Shown here: piece after piece, positions 38,822 to 47,980 of the stretch
How the letters are laid out: each line of letters starts with the position of its first letter
How positions within the stretch are numbered: the first letter of the stretch is position 1
DNA from: Fidelibacterota bacterium
GTDB lineage: Bacteria > Pseudomonadota > Alphaproteobacteria > Rhodospirillales > Rhodospirillaceae
Length of the DNA stretch: 64,000 nucleotides
Reading direction: 5' to 3'
Assembly (NCBI GenBank): GCA_947476625.1
Contig: CANJRA010000001.1
Coordinates: 372,001 to 436,000 of the forward strand
The notes under the pieces: generated by a model
Seen by the model: only the letters and a program-made list of their open reading frames with translations
Told to the model about the DNA's origin: nothing
The model's database searches: none
Position numbers and translations under genes: made by a program

Positions 38822-39804
38822 TCACCTCCTGTACGCGGGCTCAAAAAACGCGCGCGTATTTGTAAAAAATGGTCCATCACGCTCAGGGCGACCAACACCA
38901 CAAGGAAGAAGGCCGCCATCACCAAGCTCAGCACGTAAAACACAAACAACCACGCTAACCGATACTTCAACCGCGCAGCGACGGTATGCACCACCGCAAG
39001 GCCTTGCAGTATCAGCGGCAAACTCAAAATCGCCGCTGCATTTGTGACGATGAAACCTGCATCGCCCTTCAATGCCACCGCCGCCAAAGTCGCCGTCCCG
39101 AACAGGACAAAGAACCATTGCGGCGCCGTAAAATCGCGATAAACCGGCGTCGGCCATGCCGCGAGGTTCATCTTCGTCAACATCACCTGAGCTAACCCGG
39201 CGCTCAAAATCGCCCGCAAGCACCAGTCCCAGGCCGCAAGACCAGGCAAAAATCGCACCATGGTCTGCAGTATCTCAGTCCGCGCGGTGGCGAAGTCGGT
39301 GCCACCGAAACTATTGCTGCCGTCCGGTACGGTCGGAACCGCCGCCGTCAGCACCGCATCCATGCGCGTCCGCAAGACAGCTTCGATGCCGCCTTCAACG
39401 CCTGTGGATCCCGCCGACATGGCAATCAGACCCACAACCACAGCCGCGACCGCTATCGCCACCAGCACACAGACCGTTCGGCCGAGTGCGCTACCGGTAA
39501 CCGGCTTCTCCACCGAGAGTGCCGCCAGACTTAATCTGGACAACACCGCGATCGGCGCCGCATCGACCGCCAAAAACACGGCCGACAGCGCGAAGGAGCC
39601 CGTCAGTACCGCGACCGTGATGGCGCCGGAGACGACGGCCAGCGGCAAAAAATTATTGCCAAGGCCGAAGACCACCATCGCCAGCGGAAGCGGCGAAAGC
39701 ATCGCACCAACCACCACCCCTATCGCCGATTGACGCAGGGCGGCTACCAGAAGCAGCCCGCCCATTGCGCCAGCGGCAACGGCGATGGCGCTCGTGCGTG
39801 TCAC
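38818..39804 (-). CDS. DUF2232 family membrane protein
   Basis: The 328-residue protein has about eight hydrophobic segments, beginning with AIAVAAGAMGGLLLVAAL and ending before a short charged tail. Both the topology and the place between rpsR and rplI match the DUF2232 (YybS-like) proteins found there in many alphaproteobacteria. Function is unknown. Spacing is 2 bases to rpsR, with a 4-base overlap with rplI, so it is translated within the ribosomal operon. Confidence 0.85.
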   Translation of the reverse strand: MTRTSAIAVAAGAMGGLLLVAALRQSAIGVVVGAMLSPLPLAMVVFGLGNNFLPLAVVSGAITVAVLTGSFALSAVFLAVDAAPIAVLSRLSLAALSVEKPVTGSALGRTVCVLVAIAVAAVVVGLIAMSAGSTGVEGGIEAVLRTRMDAVLTAAVPTVPDGSNSFGGTDFATARTEILQTMVRFLPGLAAWDWCLRAILSAGLAQVMLTKMNLAAWPTPVYRDFTAPQWFFVLFGTATLAAVALKGDAGFIVTNAAAILSLPLILQGLAVVHTVAARLKYRLAWLFVFYVLSLVMAAFFLVVLVALSVMDHFLQIRARFLSPRTGGE

Positions 39805-39806
39805 AT

Positions 39807-40049
39807 TTAGATCGCGACGACGTACGGCAGCAGCGCCAGGAAGCGTGCGCGTTTGATGGCTCTCGCCAGCTCACGCTGCTTCTTCGTGGACACAGCCGTA
39901 ATACGGCTCGGCACGATCTTGCCGCGCTCAGAGATATAGCGCTGCAACAAACGTGTATCTTTGTAATCGATCTTCGGCGCGTTGCTGCCCGTGAACGGGC
40001 AGGTCTTGCGACGACGGAAGAATGGTTTACGTCCTGCGGGAGGTGCCAT
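39807..40049 (-). CDS. rpsR: 30S ribosomal protein S18
   Basis: It has 80 residues. [28 protein letters not shown] and [20 protein letters not shown] are the S18 signature, and the total length is normal. S18 binds the platform of the 30S subunit together with S6, whose gene lies 2 bases upstream. Confidence 0.97.
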   Translation of the reverse strand: MAPPAGRKPFFRRRKTCPFTGSNAPKIDYKDTRLLQRYISERGKIVPSRITAVSTKKQRELARAIKRARFLALLPYVVAI

Positions 40050-40051
40050 TG

Positions 40052-40543
40052 CTATTCTCCTGTGCTCGGGGTGCGGTCGCCGTCAGAGCGGGGACGACGT
40101 CCGGAGCCGAAACGGCCACCGTCGCGATCGCCACCACCACCGCCGCCACCGAAGCCGCCGCCGTCACGGCCGCCACGGCCACCGCCGCCGCCAAAGAATC
40201 CGTTCCGCTCTGGCGGACGGTCTTTGTTCGCCAGCACGGCCGATTGGCCTTCTTCTAGTTCTTCCACGCGCACCGTCAGATAGCGCAAGACATCTTCGTT
40301 GATGCGCATGCGGCGCTCGTATTCATTGATCGCGGCCGGAGGCGCGTCGATGTTGAAGAACACGTAATGGGCTTTACGGTTTTTCTTGATGCGATAGGTC
40401 AGCGAACGTAGGCCCCAGCTCTCGCGCTTGGTAACCTTTCCGCCGCCTTGAGTAATGATATTGGTGAGTTCGTCCGCCAGCGTATCCACCTGGGTGGTGG
40501 CAATGTCCTGACGCGCGATCACCACGCTTTCGTATAAAGGCAT
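40052..40543 (-). CDS. rpsF: 30S ribosomal protein S6 with a Gly-rich tail
   Basis: From ATG 40543 (AAGGGAG upstream) there are 163 residues; the frame is open to 40612 but the extra part is not S6-like. The core [14 protein letters not shown] ... [19 protein letters not shown] is S6. After about residue 108 comes an RGG-like tail, with runs of up to seven Gly mixed with Arg and Asp, ending RTPSTGE. S6 tails are often charged, but one so rich in Gly and Arg is uncommon and could bind RNA. Confidence 0.95.
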   Translation of the reverse strand: MPLYESVVIARQDIATTQVDTLADELTNIITQGGGKVTKRESWGLRSLTYRIKKNRKAHYVFFNIDAPPAAINEYERRMRINEDVLRYLTVRVEELEEGQSAVLANKDRPPERNGFFGGGGGRGGRDGGGFGGGGGGGDRDGGRFGSGRRPRSDGDRTPSTGE

Positions 40544-40855
40544 GGTCCGAAGACTCCCTTTGGCTAGTTCGTCCCGTACAGCGGTGCCGCCAATCGGCAC
40601 ATAACCGGGCATAGCCGCCCTCGGAAGGACGGCAAGGAGCTATGTAAGGGCGCGGAATATACACATTTACCTGGGCCCAGCAAGGCATTCTGCCCCTGCG
40701 GTGGGTTTTTACCGAAATCTGTGTCTGAATCGGCTCGCAACAACATTTATAAGTATTAACAATGGTTTAGAAAGAAATTTGCAGCCTTCCTTGACAGCGC
40801 AGGGCACATCGTTCAGGTCTCCGTGCCGTAAAACAGCGCTACCAGAGGAGATTTC
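40544..40855. promoter_or_regulatory. Divergent intergenic region between rpsF and fabD
   Basis: These 312 bases hold no convincing gene. Both the ribosomal operon (minus) and the fatty-acid operon (plus) must start here. A TTGACA occurs at about 40792, without a good -10 at the right distance, and an A/T-rich stretch (TTTATAAGTATTAAC) lies near 40746. S6 leader RNAs often bind S6-S18 for autoregulation; I did not find a clear structure. Confidence 0.4.
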
Positions 40856-41797
40856 ATGACGTCGGCCTTTGTATTTCCCGGACAGGGCTCACAAGCCGTG
40901 GGGATGGGTAAAGAGCTGGCTGCGGCTTTTGCCGAAGCCCGCGAAGTGTTCGGCGAGGTCGACGAGGCGCTGAAACAGAACCTGTCGGCGCTCATGTTCG
41001 ACGGCCCGGGCGAAACCCTGACTCTGACAGAAAACGCCCAGCCCGCCCTCATGGCGGTCAGCATGGCGATCCTTAAGGTGCTGGAAAAGCAGAGTAATGT
41101 GACGGTGCGCAGCGCTGCACGCTACGTGGCGGGCCATTCCCTGGGTGAATATGCCGCACTGGCTGCCGCCGGCGCGCTGTCGCTCGCCGATACCGCGCGC
41201 TTACTGAAGATTCGCGGCCAGGCCATGCAGAAAGCCGTGCCGGTGGGCGAAGGCGCCATGGCCGCCCTGCTCGGCTTGGATCTCCCCCAAGTCCAGGAAG
41301 TCGCCGTCGAAGCATCGGTCGGTGGTCTGATCTGCGCCACTGCCAACGACAATGCGCCGGGACAGGTTGTGGTGTCGGGGCATAAGGCTGCGGTCGACAA
41401 GGCAATCGAACTTGCCAAGGCCAGGGGCGCCAAGCGCGCCATGGTGCTGCCGGTCAGTGCGCCGTTCCATTGCCCACTAATGAAACCCGCCGCCGACGTG
41501 ATGGCCGAAGCGTTGTCGAACGTCGCCATTAAATCGCCCGTGGTGCCGCTCATCGCCAACGTCACGGCGGCCACAGTTATCGAGCCGGACGAGATCCGCC
41601 GCTTATTGGTAGAGCAGGTGACCGCTATGGTGCGCTGGCGCGAAAGTGTCATCGCCATGAAAGATACCGGCGTCGATTTGCTGGTGGAAGTTGGCGCGGG
41701 CAAGGTCCTGACACGCATGACCAAGCGCATTGTCGAGGGCGTCGAAAGCATCAGCCTGCAAGGCCCGCAGGACATCGAAGCGTTCCTGAAACGCTAG
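40856..41797 (+). CDS. fabD: Malonyl-CoA:ACP transacylase
   Basis: FabD loads malonyl groups onto ACP for fatty-acid synthesis. Of 313 residues, FPGQGSQAVGMGKEL is the N-terminal motif, the catalytic Ser is in GHSLGEYAAL (about residue 95) and the catalytic His is in SAPFHCPLM. GAGGAG precedes the ATG by 6 bases. First gene of fabD-fabG-acpP-fabF-mltG. Confidence 0.96.
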   Translation: MTSAFVFPGQGSQAVGMGKELAAAFAEAREVFGEVDEALKQNLSALMFDGPGETLTLTENAQPALMAVSMAILKVLEKQSNVTVRSAARYVAGHSLGEYAALAAAGALSLADTARLLKIRGQAMQKAVPVGEGAMAALLGLDLPQVQEVAVEASVGGLICATANDNAPGQVVVSGHKAAVDKAIELAKARGAKRAMVLPVSAPFHCPLMKPAADVMAEALSNVAIKSPVVPLIANVTAATVIEPDEIRRLLVEQVTAMVRWRESVIAMKDTGVDLLVEVGAGKVLTRMTKRIVEGVESISLQGPQDIEAFLKR

Positions 41798-41806
41798 GGG
41801 GAAGAC

Positions 41807-42547
41807 ATGTTCGATTTGTCTGGAAAGACCGCGCTTATCACCGGCGCTAGCGGTGGGCTCGGATCAGCCATTGCACGCAGCCTGCATGCGCAAGGTGCGA
41901 CAGTTGCTTTGCATGGCTCGCGCCGCGACGCGTTGGAAGCGCTGGCGGGCGAGTTGAAAGAACGCGCCCATGTTCTGGTCGCCAATCTTACGGAAAGCGA
42001 CGCGGTAGTGGAAAAGCTAATCCCCGACGCCGAAGCCGCCATGGGTCAGGTTGATATCTTGATAAATAACGCCGGCATCACGCGCGATGGCTTGATCCTG
42101 CGCATGAAGGATCAAGACTTCTGGGACGTCATCAACGTCAATCTCGGTGTCGCGTTCAAGCTCAGCCGCGCCTGCGTCAAGGGCATGATGAAGCGCCGCT
42201 TCGGACGCATCATCAACATCGCTTCAGTCGTCGGCGTTACCGGCAACCCCGGACAGACCAACTATGTTGCGTCAAAAGCCGGTCTGATCGGCTTGACCAA
42301 GTCGCTGGCGCAAGAAGTCGCCAGCCGCGGCATTACCGTCAATGCCGTCGCGCCGGGCTTTATCACCAGCGCCATGACCGAGAAGCTTACCGACGATCAA
42401 AAAGCCCGCATCCTCGGCAATATTCCGGTCGGTCGCATGGGCGAGGGCAGTGAGGTGGCGGCCTCGGTGGTTTATCTCGCCAGTGCGGAAGCCGCCTATG
42501 TCACCGGCCAAACGCTGCACGTTAATGGCGGTATGGCTATGATTTAG
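41807..42547 (+). CDS. fabG: 3-oxoacyl-ACP reductase
   Basis: FabG reduces 3-oxoacyl-ACP with NADPH. At 246 residues it is a classical SDR: TGASGGLGSAIARSL, NNAGITRDG, catalytic Ser in NIASVVGVTG and YVASKAGLIG carrying Tyr and Lys, and it ends VTGQTLHVNGGMAMI as FabG does. It lies 9 bases after fabD. In the 180 bases to acpP there is an imperfect hairpin (CTTGGC/GCCAAG near 42580-42605) followed by AAAAA. Confidence 0.96.
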   Translation: MFDLSGKTALITGASGGLGSAIARSLHAQGATVALHGSRRDALEALAGELKERAHVLVANLTESDAVVEKLIPDAEAAMGQVDILINNAGITRDGLILRMKDQDFWDVINVNLGVAFKLSRACVKGMMKRRFGRIINIASVVGVTGNPGQTNYVASKAGLIGLTKSLAQEVASRGITVNAVAPGFITSAMTEKLTDDQKARILGNIPVGRMGEGSEVAASVVYLASAEAAYVTGQTLHVNGGMAMI

Positions 42548-42727
42548 CACGGCTGTGAGGCCAAAAAAGCCAGGGTTTACTTGGCGCTGGGTAACCCTAG
42601 CCAAGAAAAATGTAATGTGGTACTCAACCCTCCTCCGGAAGGGCAGACCCCGGACGTTTCAAGCCGGTGATTTGGCAGCCCGCCGATACCTACTCACTTA
42701 AAAAATAACACTTTCGAGGAAACACGA

Positions 42728-42967
42728 ATGAGTGACGTCGCTGACCGCGTGAAAAAGATTGTCGTGGAGCATTTGGGCGTTGAAGAGTCCAAAGTGACGG
42801 ACAATGCCAGCTTCATTGACGATTTGGGTGCCGACAGCTTGGATACCGTCGAGCTGGTCATGGCCTTCGAAGAAGAATTCAGCGTCGAGATCCCCGATGA
42901 TGCGGCGGAAAAGATCCTGACTGTGAAGGACGCGATTGCCTTCATCCAGGCGAACGCCAGTAAATAG
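42728..42967 (+). CDS. acpP: Acyl carrier protein
   Basis: The 79-residue acidic four-helix protein carries the phosphopantetheine attachment Ser in [20 protein letters not shown] (about residue 38). Its length and sequence match the housekeeping AcpP. GAGGAA lies 7 bases before the ATG. It carries the growing acyl chain for FabD, FabG and FabF on either side. Confidence 0.97.
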   Translation: MSDVADRVKKIVVEHLGVEESKVTDNASFIDDLGADSLDTVELVMAFEEEFSVEIPDDAAEKILTVKDAIAFIQANASK

Positions 42968-43116
42968 TTTTATTCGCTTGGGCACCGCCCGACGGATACG
43001 AACCGGTTAAGTGCAATGGGGCCCCAGGTAGTTACCGGGTCCCATCGCCGTTTCTGGACTACCAGCATCGCCATACCTATCTAGTGGTGCGCTGAACGGA
43101 AAATTGGTGTCTCACA

Positions 43117-44391
43117 ATGGCTTTTGAACACAAGCGTATTGTCGTTACCGGCGTAGGCCTCACCACCCCGCTCGGCGTAGGTGTGAACGGCAACTGGGAA
43201 TCTCTGATTGCCAGCAAATCCGGGCTTGGCCCCATCACGCGCTTTCCGGCCGAAGATCTGCCGGCGCGTGTCGGCGGCGAAGTGCCGCTGGGCGAAGATC
43301 ACCCCTACCGTTTCATTGCCGATAACATCGTTTCGCCGAAAGACCGGCGCCGTATGGACGACTTCATCGTCTACGCGCTCTCCGCCGCTGAAGAAGCCAT
43401 TAGAGATTCCGGCTGGGTACCGCCCAACGATGAAGCGCGCGAGCGCACGGGCGTGATGATCGGCTCGGGCATTGGTGGTCTTGCCACCATCGACGACACT
43501 TCGAAGACGCTCGAAGCTCATGGTCCGCGCCGCGTCTCGCCGTTCTTTATTCCCGCCAGCCTGATCAACCTCGCGTCGGGCCAGGTTTCCATTAAACACG
43601 GCTTCAAAGGCCCCAACCACGCGCCGGTGACGGCCTGCGCGACCGGCGCTCACGCCATTGGCGATGCCGCGCGTCTCATCAAATACGGCGATGCCGATGT
43701 GATGGTCGCGGGCGGCGCTGAATCCGCCATGTGCCGCTTGGGCATTGCCGGGTTCGCGGCGATGAAGGCGTTGTCCACCAGCTACAACGACACCCCAACA
43801 CGTGCGTCGCGCCCCTGGGATAAGGGTCGCGATGGCTTCGTCATGGGCGAAGGCTCGGGCGTCGTCGTACTCGAAACGCTCGAACACGCCAAAGCCCGCG
43901 GCGCGAAAATTTATGCCGAGATTCTGGGCTACGGCTTGGCCGGCGATGCATATCACCTGACCGCGCCAGCCGAAGATGGCTCAGGCGGTTTCCGCGCCAT
44001 GCGCAGCGCGCTGTGCGACGCGGGGCTTAACGTCGACCAAATCGACTACGTGAATGCCCACGGCACCTCGACGCCGAAGGGCGACGAGATCGAACTCGGC
44101 GCTGTGAAACGCCTCTTCGGCGATCAGGCTTACAAGCTCTCGATGTCGTCCACCAAGTCGGCCATCGGGCATTTGCTCGGCGCAGCCGGCGCGGTCGAGG
44201 CGATCTACACCATGCTGGCGATCCGCGATCAAATCGCACCGCCGACATTGAACCTCGACGATCCTTCCGATGGCTGCGACATCGACTTAGTGCCGCATAA
44301 AGCCAAGCAGCGGAAAATCCGCTACGCGATGTCGAACTCCTTTGGCTTCGGGGGCACCAATGCCTCCGTCGTCTTTGGCCCCGCGCCGTAA
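43117..44391 (+). CDS. fabF: 3-oxoacyl-ACP synthase II
   Basis: FabF elongates acyl-ACP with malonyl-ACP. Of 424 residues, the catalytic Cys is in VTACATGAHAIGDA (about 171), the two His are in NAHGTSTPKGD and KSAIGHLLGAAGAVE, and SNSFGFGGTNASVVF closes the fold. It follows acpP after 149 bases, which contain a GGGCCCC/GGGTCCC-type dyad near 43020-43047 that might modulate expression. Confidence 0.96.
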   Translation: MAFEHKRIVVTGVGLTTPLGVGVNGNWESLIASKSGLGPITRFPAEDLPARVGGEVPLGEDHPYRFIADNIVSPKDRRRMDDFIVYALSAAEEAIRDSGWVPPNDEARERTGVMIGSGIGGLATIDDTSKTLEAHGPRRVSPFFIPASLINLASGQVSIKHGFKGPNHAPVTACATGAHAIGDAARLIKYGDADVMVAGGAESAMCRLGIAGFAAMKALSTSYNDTPTRASRPWDKGRDGFVMGEGSGVVVLETLEHAKARGAKIYAEILGYGLAGDAYHLTAPAEDGSGGFRAMRSALCDAGLNVDQIDYVNAHGTSTPKGDEIELGAVKRLFGDQAYKLSMSSTKSAIGHLLGAAGAVEAIYTMLAIRDQIAPPTLNLDDPSDGCDIDLVPHKAKQRKIRYAMSNSFGFGGTNASVVFGPAP

Positions 44392-44418
44392 ACGACATAT
44401 CGCGCCGCGCTGATTTTC

Positions 44419-45399
44419 ATGAAAACCGCGCGTCTCCTTTTGATCCTCATCGTGCTGGCGGCTGCCGGTGCGGCCGGCGGTTATGTCTGGTTCACGCGCG
44501 CGGTTGCAGCACCCGGCCCATTGCAAACACCTGTCACGGTCATCATCGCCCCGCGCAGCGGTGTAACGGCGATTGCGCAGCAACTCACGGACACGGGCGT
44601 CGTCGCGAAGCCGTGGATGGTGATGCTGGAAGCGCGCCGCTCCAAGCGGGACCGCGCCTTGAAGCCCGGCGAATACCGCTTCGAGCCCGGCATCAGCCTT
44701 AACGCGGCGCTGGGTAAAATCGTGCGTCACGACGTGGTTGCGCGGTTTGTCACGGTTCCCGAAGGCCTCGTCACGGCAGAGATCAAAGCTATTCTCACTG
44801 CCGCCGAAGGTTTGACCGGCGCGATCACCGCGCCCATCGTCGACGGCGACCTGATGCCCGAAACGTATCGCTACGAGTGGGGCGACAGCCGCGACAGCAT
44901 TGTTGCGCGCATGCGCACCGCGCAGGAAGCGGCGCTGAAGGTTCTGTGGGAGTCGCGTCCCGAAGGCTTTGCGCTTGCCGCGCCGCACGACGTCGTCGTG
45001 CTGGCGTCGATTGTTGAAAAAGAAACCGGCATCGCCGCCGAGCGGCCACAGGTCGCCGCGGTTTTTTTGAATCGCTTGAAGCGCGGCATGAGGCTGCAAT
45101 CTGACCCGACCGTGACGTATGGGCTTGCACCCGACGGCACCTTCGACCGCACCCTGACGTTCAAGGATCTAGAACAGCCCACGCCTTATAATACGTACGT
45201 CATCCCGGCGTTGCCGCCGTCACCGATCTGTCATCCTGGTCTTGCAGCCCTGGCGGCGGTGCTAAACCCGGCTGTTTCCGACGATCTTTACTTTGTCGCC
45301 GACGGTTCAGGCGGGCATGCTTTTGCCCCGACGCTCGAAGACCATAACCGCAACGTCGCCCGTTGGCGGCAAATTCAGCGGCAAAATAGTTTGCGTTGA
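44419..45399 (+). CDS. mltG: Endolytic murein transglycosylase MltG
   Basis: The 326 residues start with a membrane anchor (about residues 5-24), then a LysM-like subdomain and the YceG catalytic domain. The catalytic Glu is in VLASIVEKETG (residue 200), and the later motif LKRGMRLQSDPTVTYG is diagnostic. MltG cuts new glycan strands and limits their length. It follows fabF by 27 bases, the usual alphaproteobacterial order. Confidence 0.94.
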   Translation: MKTARLLLILIVLAAAGAAGGYVWFTRAVAAPGPLQTPVTVIIAPRSGVTAIAQQLTDTGVVAKPWMVMLEARRSKRDRALKPGEYRFEPGISLNAALGKIVRHDVVARFVTVPEGLVTAEIKAILTAAEGLTGAITAPIVDGDLMPETYRYEWGDSRDSIVARMRTAQEAALKVLWESRPEGFALAAPHDVVVLASIVEKETGIAAERPQVAAVFLNRLKRGMRLQSDPTVTYGLAPDGTFDRTLTFKDLEQPTPYNTYVIPALPPSPICHPGLAALAAVLNPAVSDDLYFVADGSGGHAFAPTLEDHNRNVARWRQIQRQNSLR

Positions 45400-45402
45400 C
45401 GG

Positions 45403-45430
45403 GCGTTGAGTCCAATATTCGACTCAACGC
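45403..45430. repeat. Perfect 10-bp inverted repeat between mltG and terC
   Basis: GCGTTGAGTC (45403-45412) and GACTCAACGC (45421-45430) enclose the loop CAATATTC. It begins 4 bases after the mltG stop. There is no T-run, so it may be an RNA-stabilising hairpin or a palindromic repeat rather than an intrinsic terminator. Confidence 0.6.
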
Positions 45431-45458
45431 TGGGGACACATACAAAACTGGAACCGTG

Positions 45459-46196
45459 ATGGTTGAATTTCTCACCGACCCGCAGACATGGATGGCTTTG
45501 CTGACGCTGACGGTGCTCGAAATCGTGCTCGGCATCGACAACTTGGTCTTCCTGGCCATCGTCTCCAATCGTCTTCCGCCCGAGAAACAGGGCTCCGCGC
45601 GCCGCCTGGGTCTTTCTATGGCATTGATCCTGCGCGTCGGTCTGCTGTTCACGCTGACCTGGATCGCGGCATTGACCACGCCGATTGTAACGATTTCCGG
45701 CTTTGAGCTGAGTTGGCGCGACGTCGTGCTGGGCCTCGGCGGTTTGTACCTGTTCTACAAAGGCGTCATGGAAATCCACGAAGCGGTTGAAGGCGCCGGC
45801 TCTCATGAATCGAAGCCGCCGGCATCTTACGCGGCCGTCATCACGCAGATCATGATCCTCGATCTCGTGTTCTCGCTCGATTCCATCATTACCGCCGTCG
45901 GCATGACCAACAATCTGCTGGTCATGGTCGCGGCCGTCGTCATCGCCATTCTTGTCATGATGTTCGCCGCCGGGTCGGTATCCGGCTTCATCAACAAGCA
46001 CCCGACCGTGAAGATGCTGGCGCTGGCCTTCTTGATCCTGGTCGGCACGGCGTTGATCGCCGATGCTGCGCACTTCCACATCCCGCGTGCCTATCTCTAC
46101 TTCGCCATCGCGTTCTCGATCGGCATCGAAGCGTTGAACCTCTGGATGCGACACCGCCACGAGCAGCACGAAGCACGCAAAGCCGCGGGCAATTAG
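45459..46196 (+). CDS. TerC family integral membrane protein
   Basis: It has 245 residues and about seven membrane spans. VLEIVLGIDNLVFLAIVSNR and ILDLVFSLDSIITAVGMTNN carry the paired acidic motifs of TerC proteins. Family members are linked to metal, especially manganese, efflux during protein secretion, and to tellurite resistance; none of this can be assigned here. The ATG 45459 start is chosen because an upstream in-frame TTG (45396) would overlap mltG and the hairpin. It converges with the SDR gene, overlapping by 4 bases. Confidence 0.88.
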   Translation: MVEFLTDPQTWMALLTLTVLEIVLGIDNLVFLAIVSNRLPPEKQGSARRLGLSMALILRVGLLFTLTWIAALTTPIVTISGFELSWRDVVLGLGGLYLFYKGVMEIHEAVEGAGSHESKPPASYAAVITQIMILDLVFSLDSIITAVGMTNNLLVMVAAVVIAILVMMFAAGSVSGFINKHPTVKMLALAFLILVGTALIADAAHFHIPRAYLYFAIAFSIGIEALNLWMRHRHEQHEARKAAGN

Positions 46197-46963
46197 TCCT
46201 TGCCGGGCAGGCGCTGGATCAGCGCGCCTGCCCAGGCATCGGGTAAAAGCGACAAACCCCAGACCACCGCACGCACCGGCCACGGAAACGCGATCCGGCT
46301 TTTGTTGGCGGCAACGCCGTCCTCAATGATGCGCGCGGTGGTATCAACATCCATCAAAAACGGCATCGGAAAATTGTTCACCGCCGTCATGCGGCTGACG
46401 ACGAAGCCGGGGCACACCACCGTTACGTTGATATTCTCGGGCGCAAGCGCGCGGCGCATGCCTTCGCCCCACACCCGCACCGCCGCTTTGGCGGCGCTAT
46501 AGGCGGGCGATCCGCCGACATACCGAAAACTCGCCATCGAACTGATCAGCACAATCTGTCCCGCGCGGCGCGTCCGAAACGCTTCAATCGCGGGCAGGGC
46601 GGTATTGAGCACACCGTCGATGTTTACCGCAAAAACCTGGCGCGTGACGGCCATGCCGTCCTTGATGCTCTCCGATGTGCCCGACGAAACCCCGGCATTG
46701 GCGATGACAAGATCGAGTGCCTGAACATGATCCCGTGCGCCGATCCATGCCGCCATGGCATCGCGGTGGGTGACATCCAGCACGACTGCATCGACCACAG
46801 CCCCACGTACACAGCAGGCCTGCGCTACTGCTTGAAGGCGCTCAAGGTTGCGCCCCGATAAGCTGAGGGTGATGCCGGGCGCGGCGTAACGCAGGGCCAG
46901 CGCTTCACCGATGCCCGATGAGGCGCCGGTAATAAGCACGTGCCGAAAAGAGGCTGTTTTCAT
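46193..46963 (-). CDS. Short-chain dehydrogenase/reductase
   Basis: From ATG 46963 it encodes 256 residues; an upstream start at 47017 adds a segment unlike SDRs. VLITGASSGIGEALALRYA binds NAD(P), LVIANAGVSSG is the NAG motif, and the catalytic residues lie in VLISSMASFR and YSAAKAAVRVWGEGMRRAL. The C-terminal WPVRAVVWGLSLLPDAW is hydrophobic and may associate with the membrane. Substrate unknown. Divergent from yicC. Confidence 0.87.
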   Translation of the reverse strand: MKTASFRHVLITGASSGIGEALALRYAAPGITLSLSGRNLERLQAVAQACCVRGAVVDAVVLDVTHRDAMAAWIGARDHVQALDLVIANAGVSSGTSESIKDGMAVTRQVFAVNIDGVLNTALPAIEAFRTRRAGQIVLISSMASFRYVGGSPAYSAAKAAVRVWGEGMRRALAPENINVTVVCPGFVVSRMTAVNNFPMPFLMDVDTTARIIEDGVAANKSRIAFPWPVRAVVWGLSLLPDAWAGALIQRLPGKD

Positions 46964-46992
46964 TCGCGCAGGATGGCTGGGGGCGCTAGGCA

Positions 46993-47967
46993 ATGTCCAG
47001 TCCGACCGATATAACAAAGACCTGGGGCTTTTCGGGGATCATCACTTTGCCGGCCGTGCTGACGAGTATGACGGGTTTCGCCCGTACCGAAGGCCGCTTT
47101 GACGGCAAGATCGCCTTTGCCTGGGCGTGGGAAGCAAAAAGCGTCAACGGCAAAAACCTCGACGTCCGCATTCGCGTGCCTCATGGCTTTGATTCGCTCG
47201 AACTCCTCGCCCGCCAAGCGGCCGCCGAGCACTTCACGCGCGGTTCGCTCAATCTATCCCTCACTGTCACATCCGATGCCGCCAGCGCGGATACGGGCAT
47301 CGATGAAGCTGTACTCGACGCTTTGCTTGAGCTCACGCAGCGCAAGGTCGCGCAGTACGGACCAAAGGTTTTCGGCACGGCTGTCGAGTTGCCGCGCTTC
47401 GACGGCTTGATGGCGCTGGCGCAAGGCCGCACCGCGCCCGACGTTTTGGACGCCGCGGCGCTCGCCGCCCGCGATGCTGTCTTACTGGCGGGATTGAAGA
47501 CCATGCTCGGTGCGCTCGCAGCGGCCCGGCGTCAAGAAGGTGCGCGGCTTGCGCCGGTCGTCGATGGTCACCTCGATACGATTGCATCGCTGTGCGCCGA
47601 AGCCGGCACGCTGGCGGCCACACAGCCCGAAGCCCTGAAAGCCCGGCTTGTCCAACAGCTGCAGGAATTGGCCGGTGCCGTGCCCGCGCTGGCGCCCGAT
47701 CGGCTCGCGCAAGAAGCCGCACTTTTGGCTGTAAAGGCCGATATTCGCGAGGAATTGGACCGTCTTGCGGCCCATGTCAGTCAGGCACGCGAACTGCTGT
47801 CAAAGGGCGAACCCTGCGGCCGGCGGCTCGATTTCCTATCCCAGGAATTCAACCGCGAGGCAAACACGCTCTGCTCGAAATCCACGGATGTCGCCCTTAC
47901 CCGGACCGGGCTCGCACTGAAAACAACGATTGATCAGTTCCGCGAGCAAATTCAGAATACAGAATAG
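46993..47967 (+). CDS. YicC family endoribonuclease
   Basis: YicC-type proteins normally begin a few residues before SMTGFAR. Here that motif is at about residue 25 of the longest frame, so the true start may be TTG 47047, which has GGGGA 8 bases upstream. From ATG 46993 there are 324 residues. The C-terminal DUF1732 region (GRRLDFLSQEFNREANTLCS) is complete. YicC of E. coli is an endoribonuclease acting on small RNAs. Linkage to gmk, 13 bases downstream, is conserved. Confidence 0.9.
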   Translation: MSSPTDITKTWGFSGIITLPAVLTSMTGFARTEGRFDGKIAFAWAWEAKSVNGKNLDVRIRVPHGFDSLELLARQAAAEHFTRGSLNLSLTVTSDAASADTGIDEAVLDALLELTQRKVAQYGPKVFGTAVELPRFDGLMALAQGRTAPDVLDAAALAARDAVLLAGLKTMLGALAAARRQEGARLAPVVDGHLDTIASLCAEAGTLAATQPEALKARLVQQLQELAGAVPALAPDRLAQEAALLAVKADIREELDRLAAHVSQARELLSKGEPCGRRLDFLSQEFNREANTLCSKSTDVALTRTGLALKTTIDQFREQIQNTE

Positions 47968-47980
47968 GCGCGGGGTCGGA

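Noticed and set aside
37032-38938. Long plus-strand frames opposite the CobW gene and rplI
   Set aside because: They mirror the His/Asp and Ala/Glu-rich coding of the opposite strand and carry no domain signature.
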